Below are positions 1 to 9,000 of a DNA stretch of 50,994 bases, one piece after another. Numbering within the stretch: the stretch's first letter is position 1; the number at the start of each line of letters is the position of its first letter. A program made the translations under genes and the position numbers. Source of the stretch: UBA1876 sp964515395. GTDB taxonomy: Bacteria; Synergistota; Synergistia; Synergistales; Thermovirgaceae. Where the stretch lies: contig CAZERC010000010.1 of NCBI GenBank assembly GCA_964515395.1, positions 1 to 50,994 of the forward strand, written 5' to 3'. Under the pieces are notes generated by a model, which did no database searches, was not told the DNA's origin, and was given only the letters and a program-made list of their open reading frames with translations.

Positions 1-35
1 TACTGCACCAGGTCTTTTGACCTCGAAACGGCACG

Positions 36-371
36 TCAGTCCGACAGACTCCTAGCATAAAGAGCAGGAGAATGTTTTATTACTTTTATTGCGGTTACAC
101 CATAGTTTTTCGAAAGACGCGCTATTATCTCGACGAGTTCTTCGCCTCCATCTTTGGCAGCTTTTTCGAGCATCTCCTCAATAGCTTGTCTTCCACCCAA
201 GCGTGCTAACCCTTTCGTCGCCTCTTTTCCGCCTTTTTGAATGACCGTTTCAAATATTTCTCTTGAAGTTTTTGCTAAAATATTAGCCTCACATTGAAAT
301 GACATAAAGCATAACATCATTACTAAGACAAGAAAAAAGCATGAACTCCAACCTTTTCTCTTTCCTTTCAT
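36..371 (-). CDS. Small exported protein of unknown function (BREX-linked cargo gene 2)
   Basis: I do not recognise a named family. The 111-residue product starts with a basic stretch and a hydrophobic core (about residues 10-28) that looks like a signal peptide or single membrane anchor. The rest is a predicted amphipathic helical region rich in Lys, Glu, Gly and Ala (about 33-105), with repeated Gly-Gly-Lys/Arg-type turns. The start ATG overlaps the stop of the preceding membrane-protein gene by four bases (ATGA), so the two are almost certainly translated together. The region is AT-rich compared with brxL, suggesting separate acquisition. By position it is the last gene of the BREX transcription unit. 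An immunity, toxin or pore-partner role is only inference. Confidence 0.6.
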   Translation of the reverse strand: MKGKRKGWSSCFFLVLVMMLCFMSFQCEANILAKTSREIFETVIQKGGKEATKGLARLGGRQAIEEMLEKAAKDGGEELVEIIARLSKNYGVTAIKVIKHSPALYARSLSD

Positions 372-1399
372 TTTGCTACCTCCATTAAACTTGCCATTAT
401 TGTTTGCTCTTCGACTTCTTCGATTCTTTCGATGAGTGTGGTGAGCATCTTAACTAAACCTAAGCTATCACTTGATCCATACAAAATGATTCTTTCCATA
501 TCAGATAGCAAAGTATAACAACTGTTTTTAAGTTTCTCTTCCGCTTTTTCGCTGAAAAAACTATCAATTGTTAGACCAATAACAAGACCGCCCACAGTAC
601 CCAAGGGGCCAGCCCAAGTACCTAAGGCGGTTGCTGCAACAGTTATTGTTTTTCCTGCAGCTAAACCACTTAATTTTGCTACAGCCCATTCGCCAATTGG
701 CTTCATAATTACTTGCAATCCTTTAATCACTATTTCTGAGCCTCCTATGGAAAGTAACCCATATATCAGAGAATTGGTAGCAAATTTTTTCAATCGCTCT
801 AAAACAATACCTTCCGCACGAGATACCAAGTCTTCAAAATCTAGCTTAAGTAATGAAAAACCCGTATTATTCCACTTTAGAGTAACTTCCTGGTAAAACT
901 CGTTTCTGTTAGCACGTATGTCGTCCTGAAATTGTTCCAAAGTATCTGAAACTAGATTATTTAACTCTTGACTGGAAAAAATGTTTTCACTAAACCTGGC
1001 AAGAATGAATTTCTCAATTTCCCCTTGTTCCTGAAGTTTTTCATCACCAAAAGCTTTGTCTTTCAAATCTGATATGCCATACCAAGCGAGAAGAATCCTC
1101 GATTTTATACTGCTTATATCCTCGACAAATGGATCCACACCAAGCCTATACTGCCTAAAGGCCATTTTAACTCGTTTAATAGCTCTTTGGGATGCCTCTT
1201 TGTTTTTTTCGGAATATTTACCTAATTCAGGTTGCACCTCAGTTTCGATAAAGTCTTCAATTCTTTCTTGAGGTATGTCACGAGTTGAAATCCACCAAGC
1301 ACCACCTATGAGCGAAAACCCAAATAATATTAAAAATGCCCCCCAAAGAATTTTTTTCTTCTTCCTAGATATTTCTTCCTTTTTCTTTTGACCTTCCAT
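368..1399 (-). CDS. Membrane protein with glycine-rich hydrophobic segment, unknown function (BREX-linked cargo gene 1)
   Basis: Function unknown. The protein has about 343 residues if started at the ATG at 1399, which has a GGGGGA ribosome site six bases upstream; an in-frame ATG seven codons earlier (1420) lacks a good site. It has a Lys-rich cytoplasmic N-terminus, one clear transmembrane helix near residues 17-37, a long charged helical region (about 45-190), then a hydrophobic block. Within that block lies a glycine/alanine/threonine-rich stretch (about 245-280) resembling a glycine-zipper or pore-type helix pair, followed by a charged helical tail. GC is about 30-37% in hand-counted lines versus 58% in neighbouring brxL. 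It begins 45 bases after brxL on the same strand and overlaps the next small gene by four bases. A membrane-acting effector is plausible but unproven. Confidence 0.65.
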   Translation of the reverse strand: MEGQKKKEEISRKKKKILWGAFLILFGFSLIGGAWWISTRDIPQERIEDFIETEVQPELGKYSEKNKEASQRAIKRVKMAFRQYRLGVDPFVEDISSIKSRILLAWYGISDLKDKAFGDEKLQEQGEIEKFILARFSENIFSSQELNNLVSDTLEQFQDDIRANRNEFYQEVTLKWNNTGFSLLKLDFEDLVSRAEGIVLERLKKFATNSLIYGLLSIGGSEIVIKGLQVIMKPIGEWAVAKLSGLAAGKTITVAATALGTWAGPLGTVGGLVIGLTIDSFFSEKAEEKLKNSCYTLLSDMERIILYGSSDSLGLVKMLTTLIERIEEVEEQTIMASLMEVAK

Positions 1400-1444
1400 T
1401 GTAGTTCCCCCATTCACCATCAGCTTTCACAATGATTCTTAAAT

Positions 1445-3496
1445 TCATGCTTGATGCATGTGGATATACGTCACCTCGAAGGCCTTGCAGTATCTTTCTT
1501 CCTGGATATTGTTGGCAAGGCAAAAGGCGTCCTTATAATCGTATTGCTGGAAGATGTCGAGGCCGCGGCCGAGAATGATCTTCCAGCCGGTGTCTGTGGT
1601 TATGTACCTGTCGTGGATGGTGTTGCCCTCGTCGTACTCGTAAGTGAAGTTGACACCGGAGCCTTCAAGGTTTTCCTGCAGTCTGGACAAAAGCTCCTCC
1701 TGGTTGCTGGTCCCCATTTCATCCATCTTCGTAATGAGCTTTACGTCAACCTCGTCTCCGACGGGTTTGATTTTCAGAACCATCTGGATGAATTCGCTCA
1801 GGTTCTTGGCCTGATGGAAGTACCTGATATAGGGGTCTTGCACGGTAATCGAAGAGGCTCCCTTGAGGTAGTCGGCAAAGAGCTTTTCGAAGCTGATCCC
1901 TTTCTGGTTCTCCATCACCTGGATATGCTTGCCCGATTCCAATGCGGGCCAGCTCTTCTTTTCCTGCTGCGGTATCTTCTCGTCCTGGCCCGTTCCTTCC
2001 TCCGCTACCTGTCCGCTTTCCCCGAAAAACTCGAGGTACTGTTTTTCCTCAAGGGTTTTGACGAAATATTCCGTCCCCGACTCCTTGTCGGTAAAGCTGA
2101 AGGTGACGGGGATATAGGTCTCGTCCATCCTCAGAAGCTGGCCTTTGACGCGTTTCCGCCCTTCCATTGCAAAAGAAAGGATTTCCTGCATCTCTTCCCT
2201 GGAACAGTCTTTCCCCGGGTAAAGGAGTTTCATCAGACCCGAGAAGGTTTTCCGGACTCCGTCGAGGTCACGCTGGGCAATCGTGGAATTGAGTTCGAAG
2301 GTATCCTTGTACTCGAGGGAATAGTCGTAGTTTCTGAAATGTTTCAGGATTTCCGCGAAATAGTCGACGATGAAACCGTATCCGGAGGTAAAGAGCTCTC
2401 CCCTGAGAATATCCACTTCCCAACCGGGGATATAGCAGTGCAGCCTGTCGAGAAACGCCGTATCCCGGTATTTGTCGGGCAGCTCATCGAAAAGGTCGCT
2501 GTGCTTGAGCATGTAGGGAACGGACCTTTTGGTATTGCCGAGAAACGCCATAGAAGCTTCCGCTCCCAGGGTCTCCGTCCCTCGAGAAAACGATTTATTC
2601 GCCATGTAGTTTTTCAGGATATCAACGAGGCTCTTGTCTACCTTTTTCTGGGTTCCTGCGAACTCGTCGAAGGCCACCGAGTCCCAGTACCCCACAAGGC
2701 CGATCTTGCCGGTGGTGTTGTTCACGAAGAGCTTCGCCACCGTCACCTCTCCACCCGAAATCAGGATGCCATGAGGCGAAAACTCCGAAAAGAGGTGCGA
2801 CTTGCCGGTGCCTTTCGGCCCCAGCTCTATGAGGTTGTAGTTTCTTTCGCAATAGGCAATGAGCCGAGTGATCTGGAACATCTTGTTCCGTTGGCTCAGC
2901 TGTTCAGGGTCGAAGCCGATGGTCTGGATGATGAGGTCGATCCATTCCCGGGAAGTGAACTGCTTCCTGCCTTCCAGAAACCTTTCGACATCAATGTGCG
3001 AGACCTGAATGGGCTTCAGGGAGTTCATGATCCAGGGGACGATGCGGGGGTCTTCCGACTGGCTGTATTCCATGTCTGCGATGCACCACACGCCCCCGAC
3101 GAGCAGGCGTTTGTGTTTTTTGACGATGGAGGGTTCGACGAGCACGCCCTTGATGCCGAGGTTCGAAAAAGTCGCCTCATAACAGCCTGTCTTGTCATTC
3201 AGGTCTACGGTGATCTTGTCGATGACTTTGTGGCGGCCCTTCTCCTTAATCGTGGACCGCACGAGAGCGGACTCGTTTCTGTGGACGTAGTGCTTCGCGA
3301 GGATGTCCTTGACCCGTTCTACTCCGGAGTAGATCGTGTCATCGTCATCGGTGGCGCAATACTGGCCGAGCAGGTATTCCAGGACGTAACTCGGGACGAT
3401 GGCATTTCCTTTCACCAGTTTCGTCAGATCTTTCCTGACCACAAGACCCGGGAAAACCTCATTTATTTTTTTGTCCAGTTCCGACATCGCCGGCAC
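1445..3496 (-). CDS. brxL: BREX protein BrxL with AAA+ ATPase core and C-terminal MIT_C (PLD-like) domain
   Basis: BrxL is the BREX AAA+ ATPase needed for restriction of phage. The N-terminal part (about residues 5-180) matches the BrxL DNA-binding region. A P-loop GPKGTGKS lies at 226-233, a Walker B VAFDEF at 274-279, a sensor-like GNTKRS and an Arg-finger-like DRLH further on. The usual C-terminal Lon-protease-like domain is not evident. Instead, after an acidic linker (about 505-530), residues 535-683 match the MITD1 C-terminal domain: LFADYL, QDPYIRYFHQ, IHDR (His628), GWKIILGRGLDIF and a final RYCKA are all in the expected order. The length (683) is normal for the long BrxL class. The start is GTG at 3496 or ATG at 3487. 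It lies 23 bases after pglZ. Confidence 0.88.
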   Translation of the reverse strand: MPAMSELDKKINEVFPGLVVRKDLTKLVKGNAIVPSYVLEYLLGQYCATDDDDTIYSGVERVKDILAKHYVHRNESALVRSTIKEKGRHKVIDKITVDLNDKTGCYEATFSNLGIKGVLVEPSIVKKHKRLLVGGVWCIADMEYSQSEDPRIVPWIMNSLKPIQVSHIDVERFLEGRKQFTSREWIDLIIQTIGFDPEQLSQRNKMFQITRLIAYCERNYNLIELGPKGTGKSHLFSEFSPHGILISGGEVTVAKLFVNNTTGKIGLVGYWDSVAFDEFAGTQKKVDKSLVDILKNYMANKSFSRGTETLGAEASMAFLGNTKRSVPYMLKHSDLFDELPDKYRDTAFLDRLHCYIPGWEVDILRGELFTSGYGFIVDYFAEILKHFRNYDYSLEYKDTFELNSTIAQRDLDGVRKTFSGLMKLLYPGKDCSREEMQEILSFAMEGRKRVKGQLLRMDETYIPVTFSFTDKESGTEYFVKTLEEKQYLEFFGESGQVAEEGTGQDEKIPQQEKKSWPALESGKHIQVMENQKGISFEKLFADYLKGASSITVQDPYIRYFHQAKNLSEFIQMVLKIKPVGDEVDVKLITKMDEMGTSNQEELLSRLQENLEGSGVNFTYEYDEGNTIHDRYITTDTGWKIILGRGLDIFQQYDYKDAFCLANNIQEERYCKAFEVTYIHMHQA

Positions 3497-3519
3497 CGCC
3501 TTTCAAAGAACATAAGGCT

Positions 3520-6012
3520 CTAGAAATCCTCGAAATCCCCTTCAAAGGACAGACTGAGGGTTAAAGGAATCTCCTTGTAGATTCTGTGTTGGCTCACACC
3601 GGGGGCGGCAGGTTCCTCCAGCTTCAGGAGCACTTCCTTGGTGTTCTGGCTGTCCGCTTCCTTCGAAAGCAGGAAGCTGAGTTTTTTCTCCCTCGCCCTT
3701 GCCATTTCGTCGGCAGAGTCGAAGATCTCTTTCTTTATTTCAGACAAGGGCCTTCCGTCAAGCGCATAAAGACCGATCCTGAGCTCACGGGGATGCACCT
3801 TTTCGCCGACCGGTTCGGTCTGGTAGAAATTGAAAACCGGCTGCCTCGAGGTGATCCTGGATTGACTGATGACATCGACATCCACCAGGGTGACATCGCT
3901 GCTTCGAAGCTTTCGAACCACCAAAACCGGCACAACCGTTTCCTGAAGGCTGGCACCGCCATGGACAAAACGGCTTCCAGAACCCTTCACGCGCAGACGG
4001 TTGATGGATTTCGGTATGAGGACGTCGGCGCTCCCTCCGAGCCCGAGCTGCAGAGAAGTGAATTTCTTGAAGGCAGCCTGGCTTTGGAGGTCCCTGCCGA
4101 TGACAAACCGCCTGTTAATGACCGCCGCCCTCTCGGGCGGTTCGTACAGGGCGAAGTCGCTTTCCTCGATGGCCTTGTCCTGGTAGATGAACCCATGGTC
4201 GCTGGTTATCAGGATGTTGGTACCGTTGACATTGACGATCTTCTTGATGATCTTGAGCAGGGTCTCGAATTCATCTTCCACGGCTTCCACAACGCGGCCC
4301 TCGCTGTCTTTGGAGTCGCCGGTTTTGTCGATGCCGTTGTGATAGATATAGATGACGTCGTTTTCCCTGAAGATCCGTCTTCCCTCTTCATGGGCATTCA
4401 GGTTCAAAAACTCCTCGGCCCCCATCGCCAGCGCCTTGCAAGAGGCAACCTTTTTCAGAATGTCATTTCTGGCAGACAGGCCCTGGCTGCTGCTTCCGTC
4501 AACCAGCACGTTCGAGAAATTCTCCCCGAATGCAAGCTTCTCGTGGGGCAGCAAGGCCGCCATTCCAAGCTGCGTGTACGAGGGCAACACGCCGAGCACG
4601 CTTTCGATTTCCGCCTGGTACCTGTCAAGTTTCAGGATTCTTTCTTTCAGCTCCGCCGCCGCCTCGTACCGGAGGGCATCGGAGATAACGACGAAGATCT
4701 TTTTCCCCTGTTTTGGATAGGAATCGACGTACCAGCGATAGAAGGCTCGCTGGGCGGGAACGTTTTCTATTTCCCAGGCCTCCATGGCATTGACGTGCTG
4801 CTGCCATTTGTCGTTGAGTTCGAGGAGGAAAGAATTTGAGTAATGGTTGTGGACCCTTTCGTACAATTCCATCAGCCTGGAATCGGGGCCCGTCCGCCGG
4901 TAGAAAAGGAGAAACTGCCGGTACAGTTGGTCCAGCCTGTAGAACACCGACGTGTATTTATCGAATGCGTCCCTGGCATTTTTGAGAGAAAGATCCAGGT
5001 TCTTTACCCTATCAAGGAATTCCGACGCCTTCTCGAGGCAGCCGTAGTAATCTTTGTACTTTTCATACCAGAGGGTTTTCTTGCGTGCGCCGACAATCTC
5101 CATGATCCTGGAATGCCCTACTGAACCCGTCAGTATGTCGCCAACCAGCAGAAGCAGGATCTTTTTGTCGACCTGTTCATAAATGTCGAGTTTCAAGAGA
5201 GTCTCTAAAGCTTCCTGGTTCAGGGCAGATTCGACATGCAGGTTCTGTGCGACCTCTGCAGACATTTTTTTGAAGGATTCCAGGCTGCTCGCGCTGTCCT
5301 TCCAGCGATTCAGGAAGATCAGGCCCTCACTGGACAGCGGTGGGTCCCCCCCAGACACAGTACGATGGGCTGTCACAAAAAGGGAATACACAAAATCCCG
5401 GATCGACGGCTTTGTGGTGCGGTAACTGAAATAGGTTCCCATTTCTTTCCAGAAAAACCCGTCCAGATTGCAGGTTTTTATCCTCTTGAACTTCTCCTCC
5501 CTGCCTTCCGAACACTCGGTGACCAGGCTCAGGGTTATTTCCTCCAGTTTCGAAGCGGTCCCACAAACAACGCCAAGCATCTTGTAACGCAGGGATTCCT
5601 CGGTTTCGTCACCCGAGGCGAGTTCTTTCAGGCTTTCATACCTGGCAGATGATCTGAAAAAGGCCTTGTGCTCCTCCACAACTTTTTTGAGCTCCTGGGA
5701 CAATTCGAGGTCCTGTAGTATGGCTTCAGCCTCATCGGTCTTGAACTCGAAATTCGCCAGCAACAGATCCAGCAGCCAGTTCCCGCTGTCCTCCGGACGG
5801 GTATAGGGGAAATAGAGCAGGAACTTTCTTTGCGGCTCCTCTTTGACCATCCTGTATTTCAGGGAAAACTCGTTGTTTTTGACCTCAACGACGGCTACAT
5901 CTTCCAGGTCAAGAGCCTCAAACTCCTGCCGCATCTCGCCGTTTTCGTCATACCAGAAGACGATCCGTTCCCTTTCGAAAATCTTTTCCAGGTTTTTCGT
6001 TATCCGGCTCAT
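3520..6012 (-). CDS. pglZ: BREX type 1 PglZ, alkaline-phosphatase-fold protein
   Basis: PglZ is a core BREX protein with an alkaline-phosphatase/sulfatase fold that supports both host modification and phage exclusion. The 830-residue length is typical of type 1 PglZ. The N-terminal half is helical and poorly conserved. The phosphatase-like domain starts near residue 435, with the metal-ligand motif ISDALRYE at 443-450, YHNGIDKTGD at 557-566 and TSDHGF at 603-608, all characteristic of the family. The start ATG follows the pglX stop by 24 bases, and the gene sits between pglX and brxL as in canonical type 1 loci. No disruption is seen, so it should be functional. Confidence 0.92.
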   Translation of the reverse strand: MSRITKNLEKIFERERIVFWYDENGEMRQEFEALDLEDVAVVEVKNNEFSLKYRMVKEEPQRKFLLYFPYTRPEDSGNWLLDLLLANFEFKTDEAEAILQDLELSQELKKVVEEHKAFFRSSARYESLKELASGDETEESLRYKMLGVVCGTASKLEEITLSLVTECSEGREEKFKRIKTCNLDGFFWKEMGTYFSYRTTKPSIRDFVYSLFVTAHRTVSGGDPPLSSEGLIFLNRWKDSASSLESFKKMSAEVAQNLHVESALNQEALETLLKLDIYEQVDKKILLLLVGDILTGSVGHSRIMEIVGARKKTLWYEKYKDYYGCLEKASEFLDRVKNLDLSLKNARDAFDKYTSVFYRLDQLYRQFLLFYRRTGPDSRLMELYERVHNHYSNSFLLELNDKWQQHVNAMEAWEIENVPAQRAFYRWYVDSYPKQGKKIFVVISDALRYEAAAELKERILKLDRYQAEIESVLGVLPSYTQLGMAALLPHEKLAFGENFSNVLVDGSSSQGLSARNDILKKVASCKALAMGAEEFLNLNAHEEGRRIFRENDVIYIYHNGIDKTGDSKDSEGRVVEAVEDEFETLLKIIKKIVNVNGTNILITSDHGFIYQDKAIEESDFALYEPPERAAVINRRFVIGRDLQSQAAFKKFTSLQLGLGGSADVLIPKSINRLRVKGSGSRFVHGGASLQETVVPVLVVRKLRSSDVTLVDVDVISQSRITSRQPVFNFYQTEPVGEKVHPRELRIGLYALDGRPLSEIKKEIFDSADEMARAREKKLSFLLSKEADSQNTKEVLLKLEEPAAPGVSQHRIYKEIPLTLSLSFEGDFEDF

Positions 6013-6036
6013 CCGATCGACCTCAAATCCTTTTAT

Positions 6037-9000
6037 CTACATTTTCACGGGGTACAAGGCATCGCCAAACTTTGCGTAGTTGACCTTGACGCCGTCATCC
6101 AGATCGATTTCAAGCCGTTTTGCAGCCAACGGGTACAGGATGTTCCTTTCGTACTCCGTAAGTTCACGCAGCTGTTTTTTGATCCGGTCGAGGGCTTTTT
6201 CGATCTGTGCGCTGTCCCTTGCCGAAAGGCCCCCCGAGGCTTTTCGCTTTTCGAGGGTGTTCTTTTCGGCCTCCAGTTTCTTGATGAACTGGCGCAGGTA
6301 ATCGTTCAAAACGGTGTTTACCGTATCGGGGTTGTAGCGGTGCAGGTAGACAAGGGTGTTGAAGGTCCTTCGGGGGCTGCTGAAAAGCCAGTAAATGGGG
6401 CGTTTCTTGTACATCCGCACGTGGTGGGGATAAAACTCCGAGAGAAAGTATTTCCTGATGTCTTTGCCGAGAGCTTTTTCGATGAAGGCAAGGTTCTGTT
6501 CATAGTGTTCTTCCCCGAAGGTCACCCGGAGGAACCTCTTGAACTTCGTGACGATATCATCAGTGAAATATTCGCCTTCCGTCAGGGGAAGGACGTTGTC
6601 CTCATCGGGCAGGAAAGTTATTCCATCTTTCGGAAGGCCCACCTTCTCGATGTAGTCTTTGACGGTCTCACCCTGGTTGGCCAGAACAAGACCGGGTTTG
6701 TCCAGGGAGTAGCGGCCGAACATGCACCCTACGGCGTAGGAGATGAACTCGCGCATCGTGTCGGCAAAAAGCAGGGCTTCCAGTTCCTCGTCGGTTTTTT
6801 TGTTTCCATACCGGTAGCGGGGGTTGCAGGTGAGGGTAATCTCCTCAAGGGGCACATACGGCGTCAGCTCGTCCTGCAATCCGTAGGCGTCGATAAAGAC
6901 CCGATTGTTCTCCTCCTCTAACCACTTCATCTCAAGCGTCATATCCTGCCAGTAAGCACGTAGCTTTTTATATGTAGCTTCCAAAGTTGATTGGCGATGT
7001 TCAGGGCTGAGCAACGGGAGGGTGCTGAAATCCCAGGAGGTCTCGTAGAAGTTCCAGTCTTGTTTTGAAGTATCAATAAGCCTTTGAATCACGTTTTGGT
7101 TTCCTGCACTTGGAATAATTGGTAATGAGGCAATATGACCAACCTCAAAATTAAGTGTCGGTGACAAAATTTCTAGAAACTTTTTTGCAACACAAGAGTT
7201 ACTGTACCCTAGAATCCTGAGCAATAAAGAACTACCATCACAAAAAATGGAAGTGCCAGCAACATCGTAAATGAAACCTCTTGGGAAATATCTAAATGCG
7301 GGCAAACCACTACTAATTTTTGACCAAGAAATTGATTCTTTGAAATAGGAATTCAAATTCTGAGGTCTTGATCTAAGTCTTCCTGATTCATTTGAAAAAT
7401 TTTTTATTTCGAACCCGTCTGTTTCCCAATTGACGAGAAATTCCTGATTCCCATACCATCGCCTAAAATCCCCTCCTTTATTGTAGGGAAACCATTTCAG
7501 GCGAGATCTTTCGGCCTGTTCTCGATTTGAGAAAGAAAAACCAATGTTTCTCAAACAAACCTCATGCCAGTTTCTCACGAATCTATCATTATCCCCTGTC
7601 GCTAAACCCTGTGTTGGTTTACAGACACGGGATAATGATAGAGACTTTTCAAAAATTGTTTTTTGGCTCTCACTCACCCAATACGCGATCGGCGAACCGG
7701 GGATCTTTTTGAAATCAGAAGCGGAGACACGGTAAAACCATCCGCAATCAGGGTTTTTTATTGCCTCAAGTGCCTTGGGCGCTTGCTTCTTTGCTCCCCG
7801 GAAATCCGAGAGCCTGATAAATGCCCCCTTGTAATCAGGTTTTCGCCTGTTCTCTACAGTAAAAGTACAAACCGGTACCGTTGCTCCTTCAAAGCCTGAA
7901 TACTCAAGCTGAATCAGGGAAGTGATCGTTTTTTTGTCAATAAGATAATTCCGCAATTTTTCATATGAAGAAATAAACATCCATACAAACGGCGTCATAA
8001 AACCGGCTTGTCCTCGCTCAACGGTAAAGTCCAGATTACGCTCTATAAACATTGAGAACAAATCGGATTTTGTATTTGAATAATATTCCCTAGCGAATTC
8101 CTTCAACACATCGTTCATGTGCTTGTTCCCCATATAGGGCGGGTTCGCGACAACGCAATGGTATTTCCGCGAAAGATAACACGTCTGGCGGAGGACGGAG
8201 AGAACCTTGTCGTGGGTGGCCTTGAGTATCCAGTTGTTCTGGAAGTCCTTTTTGCCGAGTTTTTCGAGGTAATATTCCGGCGACAGAAGGGCCGGCTTCA
8301 GCAGTGATCCGATGCTGTCGATATTTTCAAAAGAAAGGACCGTTTCCTCGAGTTCCGGTGTATAGAGATCTTCACCGAGGGCTTCCTTGTATGTTTTCAG
8401 TTCTTCCTCTTCAAAGGACACTTTTTCAAGGCAAAGGATATTGGGCTGGATCAGGCCGTTTCTGAAAAATTTGCCGTCGTAGGCCCTGGCTTTCATGGTC
8501 AGCGCAAAGGCGGCAAGGGCAGCTGCTCGCTGGTCGATTTCCATGCCGTAGAGGTTTTTCTCCAGAATCAGCTTTGCGATGTCGGAACGGTCGTACCCCT
8601 CTTCCTCGTAGATCCGCACAAGAAGGTCAAAGGCATAGGTCAGCATGTGGCCGGAGCCGCAAGCCGGGTCACAGATGGTTATCTCTTCCGGATTGGCGAC
8701 CTTGAGGAAATCCGATTCCTTTTCTTCAGATTTGATGTAATACTCCATCATTTCGGTGAGCTTGGACTCGGGCCTGTTGAGCATCCACAGCCTGCCCAGC
8801 GTGTTTTCCAGAATGTATCGCACGATCCAGTGCGGGGTAAAAAGCTCCGTCGCGGCCGGGATATCCTCGGGGGCGATTTTCTTTTTTGCCTTGATGACGG
8901 CGTCATGTTTTTCAGAGACGTAAAACTGGTACATCCAGCCGATGATCTCCACGTCTTTGCAGTCATCGTCAGAGATGTTCTCGTTCATCTCCGCCAATAT

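Noticed and set aside
1451..3523. A 690-codon open frame antisense to brxL
   Set aside because: It mirrors the brxL codons in a GC-biased genome, has no ribosome site and no protein-family pattern. brxL has clear motifs on the other strand.
5830..6921. Long plus-strand frame opposite pglX and pglZ
   Set aside because: A codon-bias shadow crossing the border between two real genes, with Phe/Val/Gln-rich, non-domain composition.
6794..7935. Seven-base A/T runs in pglX as possible phase-variation tracts
   Set aside because: Runs of seven in AT-rich coding DNA are common, and there is no long simple repeat as in known phase-variable pglX genes.
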